Shown piece by piece: positions 8,191 through 16,131 of a stretch of 22,179 bases of DNA (positions are counted from its first letter, which is position 1; every line of letters begins with the position of its first letter). Under the pieces are notes generated by a model. That model made no database searches and was not told where the DNA came from. It saw only the letters and a list, made by a program, of their open reading frames with translations. Origin of the DNA: UBA10427 sp003500135. GTDB taxonomy: Bacteria > Bacteroidota > Bacteroidia > Cytophagales > Cyclobacteriaceae. The translations under genes and the position numbers were made by a program. The DNA lies in assembly GCA_963966275.1 (NCBI GenBank), contig CAWZYQ010000058.1, forward strand, positions 1-22,179, given 5' to 3'.

Positions 8191-10431
8191 CTACATGGCT
8201 TTGAGTTCATTTTTATCATTTAAGCTTCGATACAGGCGGGCCACTAAATATTTGCTGAAGCGAATCATTTTTTGTGCTTCATTAGTGGTAGCTCGTCTCA
8301 AGTGCCTGAAGACGATCAATTCATTTCCGCTGCTTTCAAGATGGTAAATATCACCCTTCTTAAAAAAGTCAATTAGATCTTCACTAAAAAAGCGTCTGAT
8401 TGCTTTTGGATCGGGGCCTTTCAACAGATAACGCTTTGAAAAGTCTTTTTCATGATCAAAGTCGATATCTTCGAGCGTAGCCATTTGCACCACCCTGTCC
8501 AGAAATTCCTCTTTTTCGAGCGAAAAAACAGGCATTTCGAAAGGCAATCTCAATAATTGGGCCGATGTGTGGTATACTTCCCGGGCAAGTAAGGCGCCTT
8601 CGTCAAAAGTAAGGTCAAAAAATTCCCAGCTCACTTCCAGTTCAGGATAATTGCCCACAATAGAATTTTTTCGATATTCGACCGGCCTGGTCTTGAAGAA
8701 CGGAAACTTCTTTAACTGATAGTTTTCCCAGTTTATTTCCGGATTGAATGACCAGCCATTGTTATCGGCAATCTCCTTAAAGGCAATTTGTCTTTTGGTC
8801 AGTTTCGCCATCTTCCTTTTTGGCGGACGGAGTATGTGCAGGGCATTTGGGTTGGAAGAGGAAGACTGATGTGTGTCGAGCCCCATAATTTCAAACTCCC
8901 GGCCTTCCAGAAAATATTTTTCTTCTATTTCATGTATATACTCCAATGTGGTATTGTCAATCAAACGGGTGTATCCCAGGTCGAGGATCATATAATCTTC
9001 TTTGTCCACTTTTCCCAAAGCATTTTTTACAGATATTATATTGAGGAAATTGGCTATTCCCCTGATCTTAATCACCGTTTTTCTTTTTCCTTCACGAATG
9101 GTTTTTATGGATAACTGCCGTGTATTCCTCCAAAAAAGGATAGGGGAAAGCCCGGATTGTACCCATTGGATAAACAGCGTAAATACCATGCCGAGAAAAA
9201 TACCCCACAATAGCCCGAATGAAAGCGTGGCAGTAAGTGAAAAAACAAATACTAGGAACTGTTCCCATCCCTTTTGATAGTTTTCCCTGAATACTTTCGG
9301 GGATGCCAATTTATATCCCGTATAAATCAAAATAGCTGCCAGCGCCGCAAGGGGCACATCCTGAATAACAGGTGAAAACAGCCAAACAAAAAGCAGGATA
9401 AACAATCCGTGAGTAAAGTTGGATAAACGCCCCACTGCCCCATGATTGATATTGACCGAACTTCTTACGATCGCTGTAATGATTGGCAAACCTCCAATTA
9501 AAGCTGCGATCATGGCGCTACCTCCAACGCCTATAAAATCCTTATTATAGTTGGTTTTCCGGTTAAATGGATCCAGCTTGTCTACTGCTTTACAACTCAA
9601 AACATTTTCTATTGACGATACCAGGGTGACCGTTAGCACGATCATCCAGAATACGGGTCTGTGTATCTGAGAAAAATCGGGAAATATGATCATTTTGGCC
9701 AGCGCATCCGGAAGTTGTATGAGGTGCTGCGGGCCTACCGATGCCGAAAGCCCCATTACATTAATTTCACGGGCAACATCGAAGTCGAGCAGGTATATCA
9801 CCGGAATGGAAAAGAGCAATACCCACATGCCCGATGGAATGAAATGGACAAATTTATTTTTGATTTTGTGGTGGTTGACCAGAATGATCAAGCAGATCAA
9901 TGACAATAAGGTGACGATGATGTTGGCATTCATAAATGACTGCGGGAGGCTTCGGATCGTATTGATTGTGTTAGCAGTGGTAGCTTCTAGTCCCAGGGCT
10001 ACATTGATCTGCTTGATCATGATGATCAGGCCGATGGCGGCTAACATTCCATGTATGACAGTAGATGGAAATAGATCGGCATATTTACCGGCTCGTATGG
10101 CGCCGAGGATGACCTGGATCAGGCCCGAAAAAAAGTATGCGGCAAGCACATATTGAAATACCCGGCCGGAACCATCGTCGAGCTGATGCATGGATGCTAC
10201 GGTTACCACAATCAAACCGGCAGCGGGCCCATTTATGCCAATATGGCTTCCCCGGTACAATGTAGTGACTATTCCTCCAACCACCGATGCAATGATACCT
10301 GCTGTAAGTGGCACACCCGAAGCCAGGGCGATCCCCATAGATAAGGGCAGTGCCACCAGTGAAACACTTAACCCGGCAATCAGATCATTTTTCCAGTGTT
10401 CACGAATATTAGTGTAGCGCTTTTGCGACAT
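8191..10431 (-). CDS. SulP-family inorganic anion transporter with STAS domain and extra C-terminal domain
   Basis: A 746-residue inner-membrane transporter for anions such as sulfate or bicarbonate. Residues 1-425 form the SulP membrane domain: an early DLIAGLSVSLVALPLSMGIA, INGPAAGLIVVTV (67-79), FPSTVIHGMLAAIGL (121-135) and a late GGLPIITAIVRSS region. Residues about 450-525 form a STAS domain with MILDLGYTRLIDNTT. Residues about 545-746 are an additional soluble domain, with HEKDFSKRYLLKG and RRFFSEDLIDFF, that ordinary SulP proteins (about 500-600 residues) lack. I recall similar sequence in stand-alone uncharacterised proteins but cannot name the family. The gene lies 80 nt downstream of the patatin gene on the same strand and may share its transcript. 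The transported ion cannot be deduced. Confidence 0.93.
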   Translation of the reverse strand: MSQKRYTNIREHWKNDLIAGLSVSLVALPLSMGIALASGVPLTAGIIASVVGGIVTTLYRGSHIGINGPAAGLIVVTVASMHQLDDGSGRVFQYVLAAYFFSGLIQVILGAIRAGKYADLFPSTVIHGMLAAIGLIIMIKQINVALGLEATTANTINTIRSLPQSFMNANIIVTLLSLICLIILVNHHKIKNKFVHFIPSGMWVLLFSIPVIYLLDFDVAREINVMGLSASVGPQHLIQLPDALAKMIIFPDFSQIHRPVFWMIVLTVTLVSSIENVLSCKAVDKLDPFNRKTNYNKDFIGVGGSAMIAALIGGLPIITAIVRSSVNINHGAVGRLSNFTHGLFILLFVWLFSPVIQDVPLAALAAILIYTGYKLASPKVFRENYQKGWEQFLVFVFSLTATLSFGLLWGIFLGMVFTLFIQWVQSGLSPILFWRNTRQLSIKTIREGKRKTVIKIRGIANFLNIISVKNALGKVDKEDYMILDLGYTRLIDNTTLEYIHEIEEKYFLEGREFEIMGLDTHQSSSSNPNALHILRPPKRKMAKLTKRQIAFKEIADNNGWSFNPEINWENYQLKKFPFFKTRPVEYRKNSIVGNYPELEVSWEFFDLTFDEGALLAREVYHTSAQLLRLPFEMPVFSLEKEEFLDRVVQMATLEDIDFDHEKDFSKRYLLKGPDPKAIRRFFSEDLIDFFKKGDIYHLESSGNELIVFRHLRRATTNEAQKMIRFSKYLVARLYRSLNDKNELKAM

Positions 10432-10511
10432 GCATTATGGATTGGTAAAGGCTAAAGAAATAAAAAAAATGTTGCACTAACAAAATAATGCCGGCAAGTG
10501 GTTTCACAGAT

Positions 10512-12794
10512 TTAAAAGAAAAACCCAAGTTGTAAATTACTTAGGAAAGTGTTGGTGTCTCTGTTCCAGGCAATTGAAACTTTGATCGGCCCGATAATTG
10601 AATTGTAACCTGCGGACATTCCCCACGAATACTGCCGGAAATCCCCGTTTTCCAATTCCACACTTGATGCCTGCGGATAGAACCACTGCACGGGATACTG
10701 GGTGTCAATATAATTAGCCAGGACTTGCAGGTAGGTGTTGTTGAACAGCTCGTATTGATACATGAGGGTAAAGCTAAAGATGTTGGGTACGCCATACCTG
10801 TTTTGCGGTAGCCCCCAAAAGGGCATTGCATTGAAATATGCCGGGTTAAAACCTCCAATTAAATAGTAATCCATTACATTTAAACCTGATTCAGGAAGGT
10901 CGCTCATCCACAGATTTGTGCCCAGTCGCAGGGTGCTTTTGGGCGATAAGGGGAAAAACTCATCGTAGGTAATTTTAAGGGCGCTGAAATTAGGTATCTT
11001 TTCTTGTTGTAGTGAAAATACACTTGTTCCGTTTTCAGTGTTCAGGAACAGGCTGCTATTGATGCCCATATTGTACTCATAAAAGGCATTGAGAAATGTA
11101 CCCGACTGAGTGAAATACCACCGGTTGAGAGTGTTCAACTGTAAAAATGCCCCCGTATACCAATTCGTTTGCCGTATTTTATCCAGGTCTATCTGACCGG
11201 GATTTAAAACAATGGGCGACAGGTTATAACTCTCATGGCCGCCCCCAATACCGAAAGTCAGGTCACGACGGTTTACCCTTTGAATATTGATGTAGCCCTT
11301 AACATAATCGTTTGAAAATAAAGCCTCTCTTGAATTACCATTAAAGCTGGGGATTTCATCCTGCTTGTAGTAGCCACCGATCATTAAACCGAGCCCCTGG
11401 TTTTTCCCGATGTATTTGAGAAAGTTCATGTCGACACCGGGAAGTTTGCTTAACTGTATTTCAGTAATGAAGCGGGTATAGGGTATGGGAAAATCGCGGT
11501 TTGTATAGTTCAGTATAATACTTGTAGGGGATTCCGACTCATAGAATAGTCCCATTTTAAAGCTTGCAGGTGGGTTTTCCTTTATTTTAAGTATCATTTT
11601 ATGTGCCACTCCATCATCAAGTGGCGCCAGCTCATATGAGATCTTAGAAAAATTCCGGCTGCCAAAAACGAGTAATATCCGTTCCTCAATTTGGTTAATA
11701 CTGTATATTTCTGTTTTCAGGAGACCTAATTTCCTGATGATCAGGTCAGAGTTTACCCTGCTGTTACCGATCACCTCGATATCGAATATATTAAATTGTT
11801 TTTGTCGCGGTAATTTAATTGGCTGATGAGGCTGATCTTCCATGTAAATGGTATCGGCCAGCGTTTTCAGTGAATCCAAAAAATTTAAGGCCACTTCGTA
11901 TCCTTCATCGATAATTTCCCTGGCGCTGGTAAACGATGCCGTGCCATATTTTTTTAGTGGAGGCTCGATAAGCAGGTCGAGTTTTTTCTTTTGTTGCCGG
12001 GTGTCAAAGGCGCTTAGCACAAAGGCCGATTGACTTAACACATCAACCATGCTATTCAGTTCCTCAAAAGATTTCAGGTCGGAGGCCACATTGATCCCTA
12101 TTATGATATCAGCGCCGAGGTCTTCTACCTCGTCTACAGGAAAGTTTCTAAATAGTCCTCCATCCACTAGATAACGGTTACCATATTCTACAGGCGTAAA
12201 AATAGAAGGGATAGCCATGCTGGCCCTGAGCGCTTCGGGAAGGGAACCGCAATTGAGCACGATCGCATCACCGGTGGATATATCAGAGCCTACACAGGCA
12301 AAGGGTATGGGCAGGTCCTGGAAATATTCTATATTTTGCGCAGGAAGCGTCAACCGCGATAACAGTAAATGCAGGTTCTCACTTTCGAGTACACCTGTGG
12401 GTAACGACAGTTTGCCTTCTTTGAAATACAGTTCAGTCAGGTAGCGGCCATAATATTGCTTTTCTTCAATATTAATTTCATTGAGCGGAACTGAGTTGGC
12501 CAAAACCTTGGCCCAATCCACATGGGTAGAAATACTATCCAGTTCATCGGCGGTGTAGCCTATAGCATATAAGCCTCCGATTATGCTACCCATACTGGTG
12601 CCGGTTATCATGTCGGGTACTATTCCGGCTTCTTCCATCACTTTAAGAAATCCGATATGGGCCAATCCTTTCGCACCACCACCACTTAAAACCACACCAA
12701 TTTTTGGTCTTTCTGCCCGTGGCTGGGCTATGGACAAAAAAGGAAAAAAAAATGCCAATGAAATGAAAAGGGTAATTTGGATGATCCGAGACAT
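10512..12794 (-). CDS. Patatin-like phospholipase with POTRA and outer-membrane beta-barrel (PlpD/type Vd-like)
   Basis: A 760-residue secreted phospholipase-like protein. A Sec signal peptide covers residues 1-23. The patatin domain (about 31-320) has the oxyanion motif SGGGAKG (37-43), the nucleophile motif GTSMG (65-69, Ser67) and the dyad Asp in VDGGLFRNFPVDE (Asp211), so it should be active on phospholipids or acylglycerols. Residues about 333-410 resemble a POTRA/surface-antigen variable repeat (IFDIEVIGNSRVNSDLI). The remaining 350 residues are beta-strand rich and end in LQLGFFF, as in the BamA/Omp85 barrel. Patatin-POTRA-barrel is the layout of type Vd autotransporters such as PlpD, though here the barrel is the larger form common in Bacteroidota. 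It lies 70 nt from the divergent msrA and upstream of the SulP gene. Confidence 0.92.
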   Translation of the reverse strand: MSRIIQITLFISLAFFFPFLSIAQPRAERPKIGVVLSGGGAKGLAHIGFLKVMEEAGIVPDMITGTSMGSIIGGLYAIGYTADELDSISTHVDWAKVLANSVPLNEINIEEKQYYGRYLTELYFKEGKLSLPTGVLESENLHLLLSRLTLPAQNIEYFQDLPIPFACVGSDISTGDAIVLNCGSLPEALRASMAIPSIFTPVEYGNRYLVDGGLFRNFPVDEVEDLGADIIIGINVASDLKSFEELNSMVDVLSQSAFVLSAFDTRQQKKKLDLLIEPPLKKYGTASFTSAREIIDEGYEVALNFLDSLKTLADTIYMEDQPHQPIKLPRQKQFNIFDIEVIGNSRVNSDLIIRKLGLLKTEIYSINQIEERILLVFGSRNFSKISYELAPLDDGVAHKMILKIKENPPASFKMGLFYESESPTSIILNYTNRDFPIPYTRFITEIQLSKLPGVDMNFLKYIGKNQGLGLMIGGYYKQDEIPSFNGNSREALFSNDYVKGYINIQRVNRRDLTFGIGGGHESYNLSPIVLNPGQIDLDKIRQTNWYTGAFLQLNTLNRWYFTQSGTFLNAFYEYNMGINSSLFLNTENGTSVFSLQQEKIPNFSALKITYDEFFPLSPKSTLRLGTNLWMSDLPESGLNVMDYYLIGGFNPAYFNAMPFWGLPQNRYGVPNIFSFTLMYQYELFNNTYLQVLANYIDTQYPVQWFYPQASSVELENGDFRQYSWGMSAGYNSIIGPIKVSIAWNRDTNTFLSNLQLGFFF

Positions 12795-12858
12795 TTAAGT
12801 TGTATTGTTTTAATTACTTTGAACTAAAATAAGGATAAATCGTTATGAAAGTCGAAAC

Positions 12859-12864
12859 AAGGAG
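12859..12864 (+). promoter_or_regulatory. Shine-Dalgarno AAGGAG that decides the msrA start
   Basis: AAGGAG ends directly before an ATG at 12865, too close to serve it. The next in-frame ATG at 12871 lies 6 nt downstream, a normal spacing. I therefore place the msrA start at 12871, which removes two residues (Met-Lys). Confidence 0.6.
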
Positions 12865-12870
12865 ATGAAA

Positions 12871-13536
12871 ATGACAAAATTTAGCGTATTGATTTTTGTA
12901 TTACACATGCTGGCGCTGCAGGCCTGTGGCAAGTCCTCCGGAAATGGGGAGCAAATAGACGATCAACAATCGAAAGAAGAAATAATGGAAACAAATAAAG
13001 AAGGAATGGATATAGCAACTTTCGGAGCTGGATGTTTTTGGTGCGTAGAAGCCGTATTTGAAAATTTGAAAGGTGTAGAAAAAGTCGTTTCAGGGTATAG
13101 TGGCGGACATGTGGAGAACCCGACATATAAGGCGGTATGTTCAGGTACTACAGGTCATGCCGAGGTATGCCAGGTGCATTTTGACCCTTCGGTGATCTCC
13201 TACAAGGAGTTGCTCGAAATATTCTGGCAAACCCACGACCCGACCACGCTCAATCGTCAGGGAAATGATGTGGGCACACAATACCGATCGGCCGTTTTTT
13301 ATCACAATGATGAACAAAAAGAACTGGCGCAAAAATATAAAGAGCGACTTGATCAATCAGGCGCTTTTCGTGATCCCATTGTTACGGAAATTGTGCCTTT
13401 CGACAAATTTTATGTGGCTGAAAACTATCATCAGAATTACTATGAACAAAACGGAAGCCAGCCATATTGTGCTTTTGTGATCAAGCCAAAGGTTGAGAAA
13501 TTTAAAAAGGCCTTTTCTGATAAGTTAAAGGACTAA
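12871..13536 (+). CDS. msrA: Peptide-methionine (S)-S-oxide reductase MsrA, lipoprotein form
   Basis: A 221-residue repair enzyme that reduces methionine-S-sulfoxide in proteins. The N-terminus is a lipoprotein signal with lipobox ALQAC (Cys19), then a charged linker rich in Gly, Gln and Glu. The catalytic motif GCFWC is at 54-58 with the active Cys55, followed by SGYSGG, TGHAEVCQV, a WQTHDPTTLNRQGNDVGTQY block and AENYHQNYY, all hallmarks of MsrA. A C-terminal QPYC should be the resolving cysteine. The protein is longer than cytosolic MsrA because of the signal and linker, and acts outside the cytoplasm, probably anchored in the outer membrane, where it would repair oxidised envelope proteins. 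Its own promoter should lie in the 76-bp gap from the divergent patatin gene. A weak terminator-like hairpin follows. Confidence 0.96.
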   Translation: MTKFSVLIFVLHMLALQACGKSSGNGEQIDDQQSKEEIMETNKEGMDIATFGAGCFWCVEAVFENLKGVEKVVSGYSGGHVENPTYKAVCSGTTGHAEVCQVHFDPSVISYKELLEIFWQTHDPTTLNRQGNDVGTQYRSAVFYHNDEQKELAQKYKERLDQSGAFRDPIVTEIVPFDKFYVAENYHQNYYEQNGSQPYCAFVIKPKVEKFKKAFSDKLKD

Positions 13537-13595
13537 AGCTGAAAAGGCTATTGGGCATTGCCCGTTCAACAACATTTTATTGTATTTACCAGGCC

Positions 13596-13622
13596 CCAAA
13601 AGCCCACAGGCCTTTGGTTTTA
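13596..13622 (+). terminator. Possible terminator after msrA
   Basis: CCAAAAGCC (13596-13604) pairs with GGCCTTTGG (13609-13617) with one mismatch across a CACA loop, followed by TTTTATT. It starts 60 nt after the msrA stop. The stem is GC-rich at both ends but interrupted and the T-tract is short. Confidence 0.45.
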
Positions 13623-13755
13623 TTGCTTATGATTAGTGGTTCATTGCTTTTATCCGACCCTAAAAACCGGCTGGGTATTACATATACAAAGTTTCAATTG
13701 AGTAAGGTTTGCTTTTGCCTTTATTGAAATATATGTATCCAAGGGGGGTATGAGC

Positions 13756-13781
13756 AAAAAAAAGACGCTTTTATAAGCGCC
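13756..13781 (-). terminator. Minus-strand intrinsic terminator with no annotated gene upstream
   Basis: Read on the minus strand, GGCGCTT (13781-13775) and AAGCGTC (13770-13764) form a 7-bp stem with one G-U pair and an ATAA loop, followed at once by eight T (13763-13756). On the plus strand the stem is followed by CATTTCACAGG, so it would not terminate in that direction. No recognised minus-strand gene lies within 2.5 kb upstream, which makes it notable. Confidence 0.65.
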
Positions 13782-13945
13782 ATTTCACAGGTTTAATATA
13801 ACAATTGAGGTTTATTAGAGTCCTGATCCTATTTCCCCGGCAATTAGCAGGGTTGTCAATAAAGAAGTCCACTTCCTGATTATCAGGTTATGGCATAATA
13901 TCCTGCTCTTTTCAAACAATTGCAAAAGCAGTAATTCTTTATATC
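13764..13945 (-). ncRNA. Candidate small transcript (small RNA or tiny gene), tentative
   Basis: The interval lies between a minus-strand -7 match, TAGTTTTG (13958-13951; consensus TAnnTTTG), with a TTG 23 nt upstream of it, and the intrinsic terminator at 13781-13756. A transcript of roughly 180-190 nt is predicted. It would contain a small hairpin (GAAGT-GG-ACTTC) and the CCTGATAATCAGG near-palindrome. The alternative is a remnant of a protein gene: a 38-codon frame with no ATG ends at 13771, inside the terminator stem. There is no homology evidence for either reading. Confidence 0.25.
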
Positions 13946-13950
13946 AGCGG

Positions 13951-13958
13951 CAAAACTA
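13951..13958 (-). promoter_or_regulatory. Possible -7 promoter element for the minus-strand candidate transcript
   Basis: TAGTTTTG on the minus strand matches TAnnTTTG exactly. A TTG that could be the -33 element sits 23 nt further upstream, at the long end of the spacing reported for Flavobacterium promoters. It is only suggestive, and gains weight from the terminator downstream on the same strand. Confidence 0.3.
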
Positions 13959-14202
13959 GAGTGGAATTAATAAGTTATTGGCAATAATGGTCATGAATTT
14001 TTAAAAATTAAATCAATAAATTTCCGCCTCACCTCAAACAGGTCATTGCAATACTCACATGGTCATTTTCCGGCTTAAACTTCCCTTCGGTAGCTTATTG
14101 TAAAACTAACAAAATAGAACAACTAAACTAAAATTGGTGAATCGCTCGTCAGTTGAAAATTTCTTTTTTAATTTGCTGTTTTTATGGATTGAATTGAATG
14201 AG

Positions 14203-15693
14203 ATGATCGAGCATGCAAATAAACCTACCACTCTTGAGCAGCATTTCAATACGTTTAGGAAAGATATAGTGGGTATCGACACTACTTTTGAAACCCCTTT
14301 TGGTATCAAACCGCTTATTTATGCCGACTGGATAGCAAGTGGTCGTTTGTATGGGCCCATAGAAGATAAGATTAAAGATTTTGTAGGACCATTTGTAGGG
14401 AATACGCATTCGGGATCCAGCGAAACTGGGCAACGCATGACGATTGCCTATCACAAAGCACACCATATCATCAAAAAACACGTCAATGCCAACCAGGATG
14501 ATGTGATCATAACCGCTGGATTTGGTATGACTTCCGTTCATGCCAAGTTTATGCGAATACTCGGTCTCAAATTACCCGAAAAGTTTGAGTCCAGCGTTGA
14601 TTTGCCCGAAGAAGACCGGCCGGTGGTTTTCATTAGTCATATGGAGCACCACAGTAATCACACCCCATGGCTGGAGTCGATCTGCGATGTGGTGATCATA
14701 CCTCCAAACGAAGACCTGACCATTAATCCGGAATACCTTCGAAAAGAGCTCGAACATTATAAAAACCGCAGGATTAAGATTGGCTCCTTCACGGCTTGTT
14801 CTAACGTTACGGGTATTATTACACCCTATCACGAATTGGCTGAGGTGATGCACGAATTTGGTGGGTACTGTTTCGTGGATTTTGCCGCAAGCGCACCTTA
14901 TGTCGCTATCGACATGCACCCGGAAAATGAAAAACAAAAACTGGACGCCATCTTTTTTTCCCCACATAAATTTTTAGGTGGCCCCGGCACCTCAGGCGTA
15001 TTGATTTTTTGTAAAAAGCTCTATCAAAACAGAATACCGGATCATCCGGGTGGAGGTACGGTGAGATGGACCAATCCATGGGGGCAACATGCCTACTTTG
15101 ACGATATAGAGATCAGGGAAGATGGCGGAACACCAGGTTTTATTCAGGCCATTAGAACCGCCCTTTGCATCAGGCTTAAGGAAGAAATGGGAATAAATAA
15201 TATCAGGGCACGGGAGAAGGAGCTGGTGGATAGGGCATTTGAAGTACTCAATGATGTGCCTGAGATACATGTTTTGGCCAAAGGGAAGAAAGACCGGCTG
15301 GGCGTTATTTCCTTCTTTGTCGAAAACATGCACTACAATCTGGTGGTCAGGCTACTCAATGACAGGTTTGGCATCCAGGTAAGAGGCGGCTGTTCATGTG
15401 CCGGTACCTATGGTCACTATCTGCTTCACGTCGATAAGGAGCGAAGTAAAATGATCACGGAACAGATCGACAGAGGTGATTTTTCCCAGAAACCCGGATG
15501 GGTGAGGCTTTCGCTGCATCCAACGATGAGCAATCAGGAGCTGGAGTATATTTTGAATGCAATAGAAGAGGTGGTGCGTAAGGGCGAAGAGTGGGCGCTT
15601 TCGTATGAATATATCACATCTTCCGCTGATTTTACCCATAAGGACTTCAATAATAATATTGAAGGGAAGACGGAGGCGCTCTTTATACTGTGA
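14203..15693 (+). CDS. Class-V aminotransferase fold PLP enzyme, cysteine-desulfurase-like
   Basis: A 496-residue pyridoxal-phosphate enzyme of the class-V aminotransferase superfamily. I start at ATG 14203 rather than the TTG/GTG at 14134/14137, because the upstream part is a low-complexity Phe/Leu stretch. Visible features, numbered from this start: SHMEHHSNHTPW, whose His should stack on the cofactor, FVDFAASAPY with the Asp contacting the pyridine nitrogen (Asp226), and SPHKFLGGPGTSG with the Schiff-base Lys256. Near the C-terminus RGGCSCAGTYGHYLL (Cys397, Cys399) lies where SufS-type desulfurases carry their catalytic Cys loop. It is longer than SufS (about 405). No suf genes are nearby. 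It could be a cysteine or selenocysteine lyase, or an epimerase-like relative; I cannot decide. The next gene is 86 nt downstream. Confidence 0.88.
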   Translation: MIEHANKPTTLEQHFNTFRKDIVGIDTTFETPFGIKPLIYADWIASGRLYGPIEDKIKDFVGPFVGNTHSGSSETGQRMTIAYHKAHHIIKKHVNANQDDVIITAGFGMTSVHAKFMRILGLKLPEKFESSVDLPEEDRPVVFISHMEHHSNHTPWLESICDVVIIPPNEDLTINPEYLRKELEHYKNRRIKIGSFTACSNVTGIITPYHELAEVMHEFGGYCFVDFAASAPYVAIDMHPENEKQKLDAIFFSPHKFLGGPGTSGVLIFCKKLYQNRIPDHPGGGTVRWTNPWGQHAYFDDIEIREDGGTPGFIQAIRTALCIRLKEEMGINNIRAREKELVDRAFEVLNDVPEIHVLAKGKKDRLGVISFFVENMHYNLVVRLLNDRFGIQVRGGCSCAGTYGHYLLHVDKERSKMITEQIDRGDFSQKPGWVRLSLHPTMSNQELEYILNAIEEVVRKGEEWALSYEYITSSADFTHKDFNNNIEGKTEALFIL

Positions 15694-15779
15694 ACAATAT
15701 TTTGAAATACGAATTATAATTTGAACAATGGGAACTATTTCTCGTTGTAAATGGTGTTTAAATTAAAACTTATTTTAAT

Positions 15780-16094
15780 ATGGCTGTTGAAACATTAAAC
15801 GACGAATCATTCAAAAAGACATTAGAAGAAAATGATAAGGTGGCGGTGATGTATTTTGCTGACTGGTGCGGTAGCTGCCGGCTATTTAAACCTAAATTCA
15901 GAAGACTTTCGGAAGACGAGCGCTTTGAAGGGGTAAAGTTTGTTAATATCAATGCCGAACAGAACCCCGATGCACGACATACCGCCAGGGTTGACAACCT
16001 GCCTTTCTTCGCCATGTTCAAAACAGGTGAAAAACAGGATGGAAAAGCTACAAACAAAGAAGAAGCAGTAGTCGACATGCTTTCTTCTATTTAA
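15780..16094 (+). CDS. Thioredoxin-family protein with CGSC active site
   Basis: A 104-residue cytoplasmic thioredoxin fold. The active site is WCGSC (Trp29-Cys33) instead of the classical WCGPC, and the cis-proline loop is NLPFF (Pro75). Strand VAVMYFADW and the length match a single-domain thioredoxin. No signal peptide is present. It is followed after 37 nt by a DUF6952-like gene, and the two share a terminator, so they form a small operon; I recall this pairing, often near a peroxiredoxin, in Bacteroidota. A Pro-to-Ser change in the CxxC motif normally shifts redox potential, so its partner may differ from that of housekeeping thioredoxin. Its role is probably redox transfer to a peroxidase or reductase, by inference only. 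Confidence 0.93.
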   Translation: MAVETLNDESFKKTLEENDKVAVMYFADWCGSCRLFKPKFRRLSEDERFEGVKFVNINAEQNPDARHTARVDNLPFFAMFKTGEKQDGKATNKEEAVVDMLSSI

Positions 16095-16131
16095 GCTGAA
16101 CCGTACAATTGAATAACCTAACGTAAACGAA

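Larger units (their letters stand above)
13537..14202. other. Gene-poor region between msrA and the aminotransferase gene
   Basis: In this 666-bp stretch I see no convincing protein gene on either strand. The plus strand holds a hairpin 60 nt after msrA. The minus strand holds a promoter-like -7 box (13958-13951), a 13-bp near-palindrome CCTGATTATCAGG (13875-13887) and an intrinsic terminator (13781-13756). A 38-codon minus-strand frame (13887-13774) without an ATG ends inside that terminator stem; it could be a gene relic or chance. The last 69 bp (14134-14202) are open in the aminotransferase frame from TTG/GTG codons but read as a low-complexity Phe/Leu-rich stretch and are more likely leader. 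Confidence 0.55.

Noticed and set aside
14134..14202. N-terminal extension of the PLP enzyme from TTG or GTG codons
   Set aside because: The added 23 residues are Phe/Leu-rich with no family match, and a good ATG lies at 14203.
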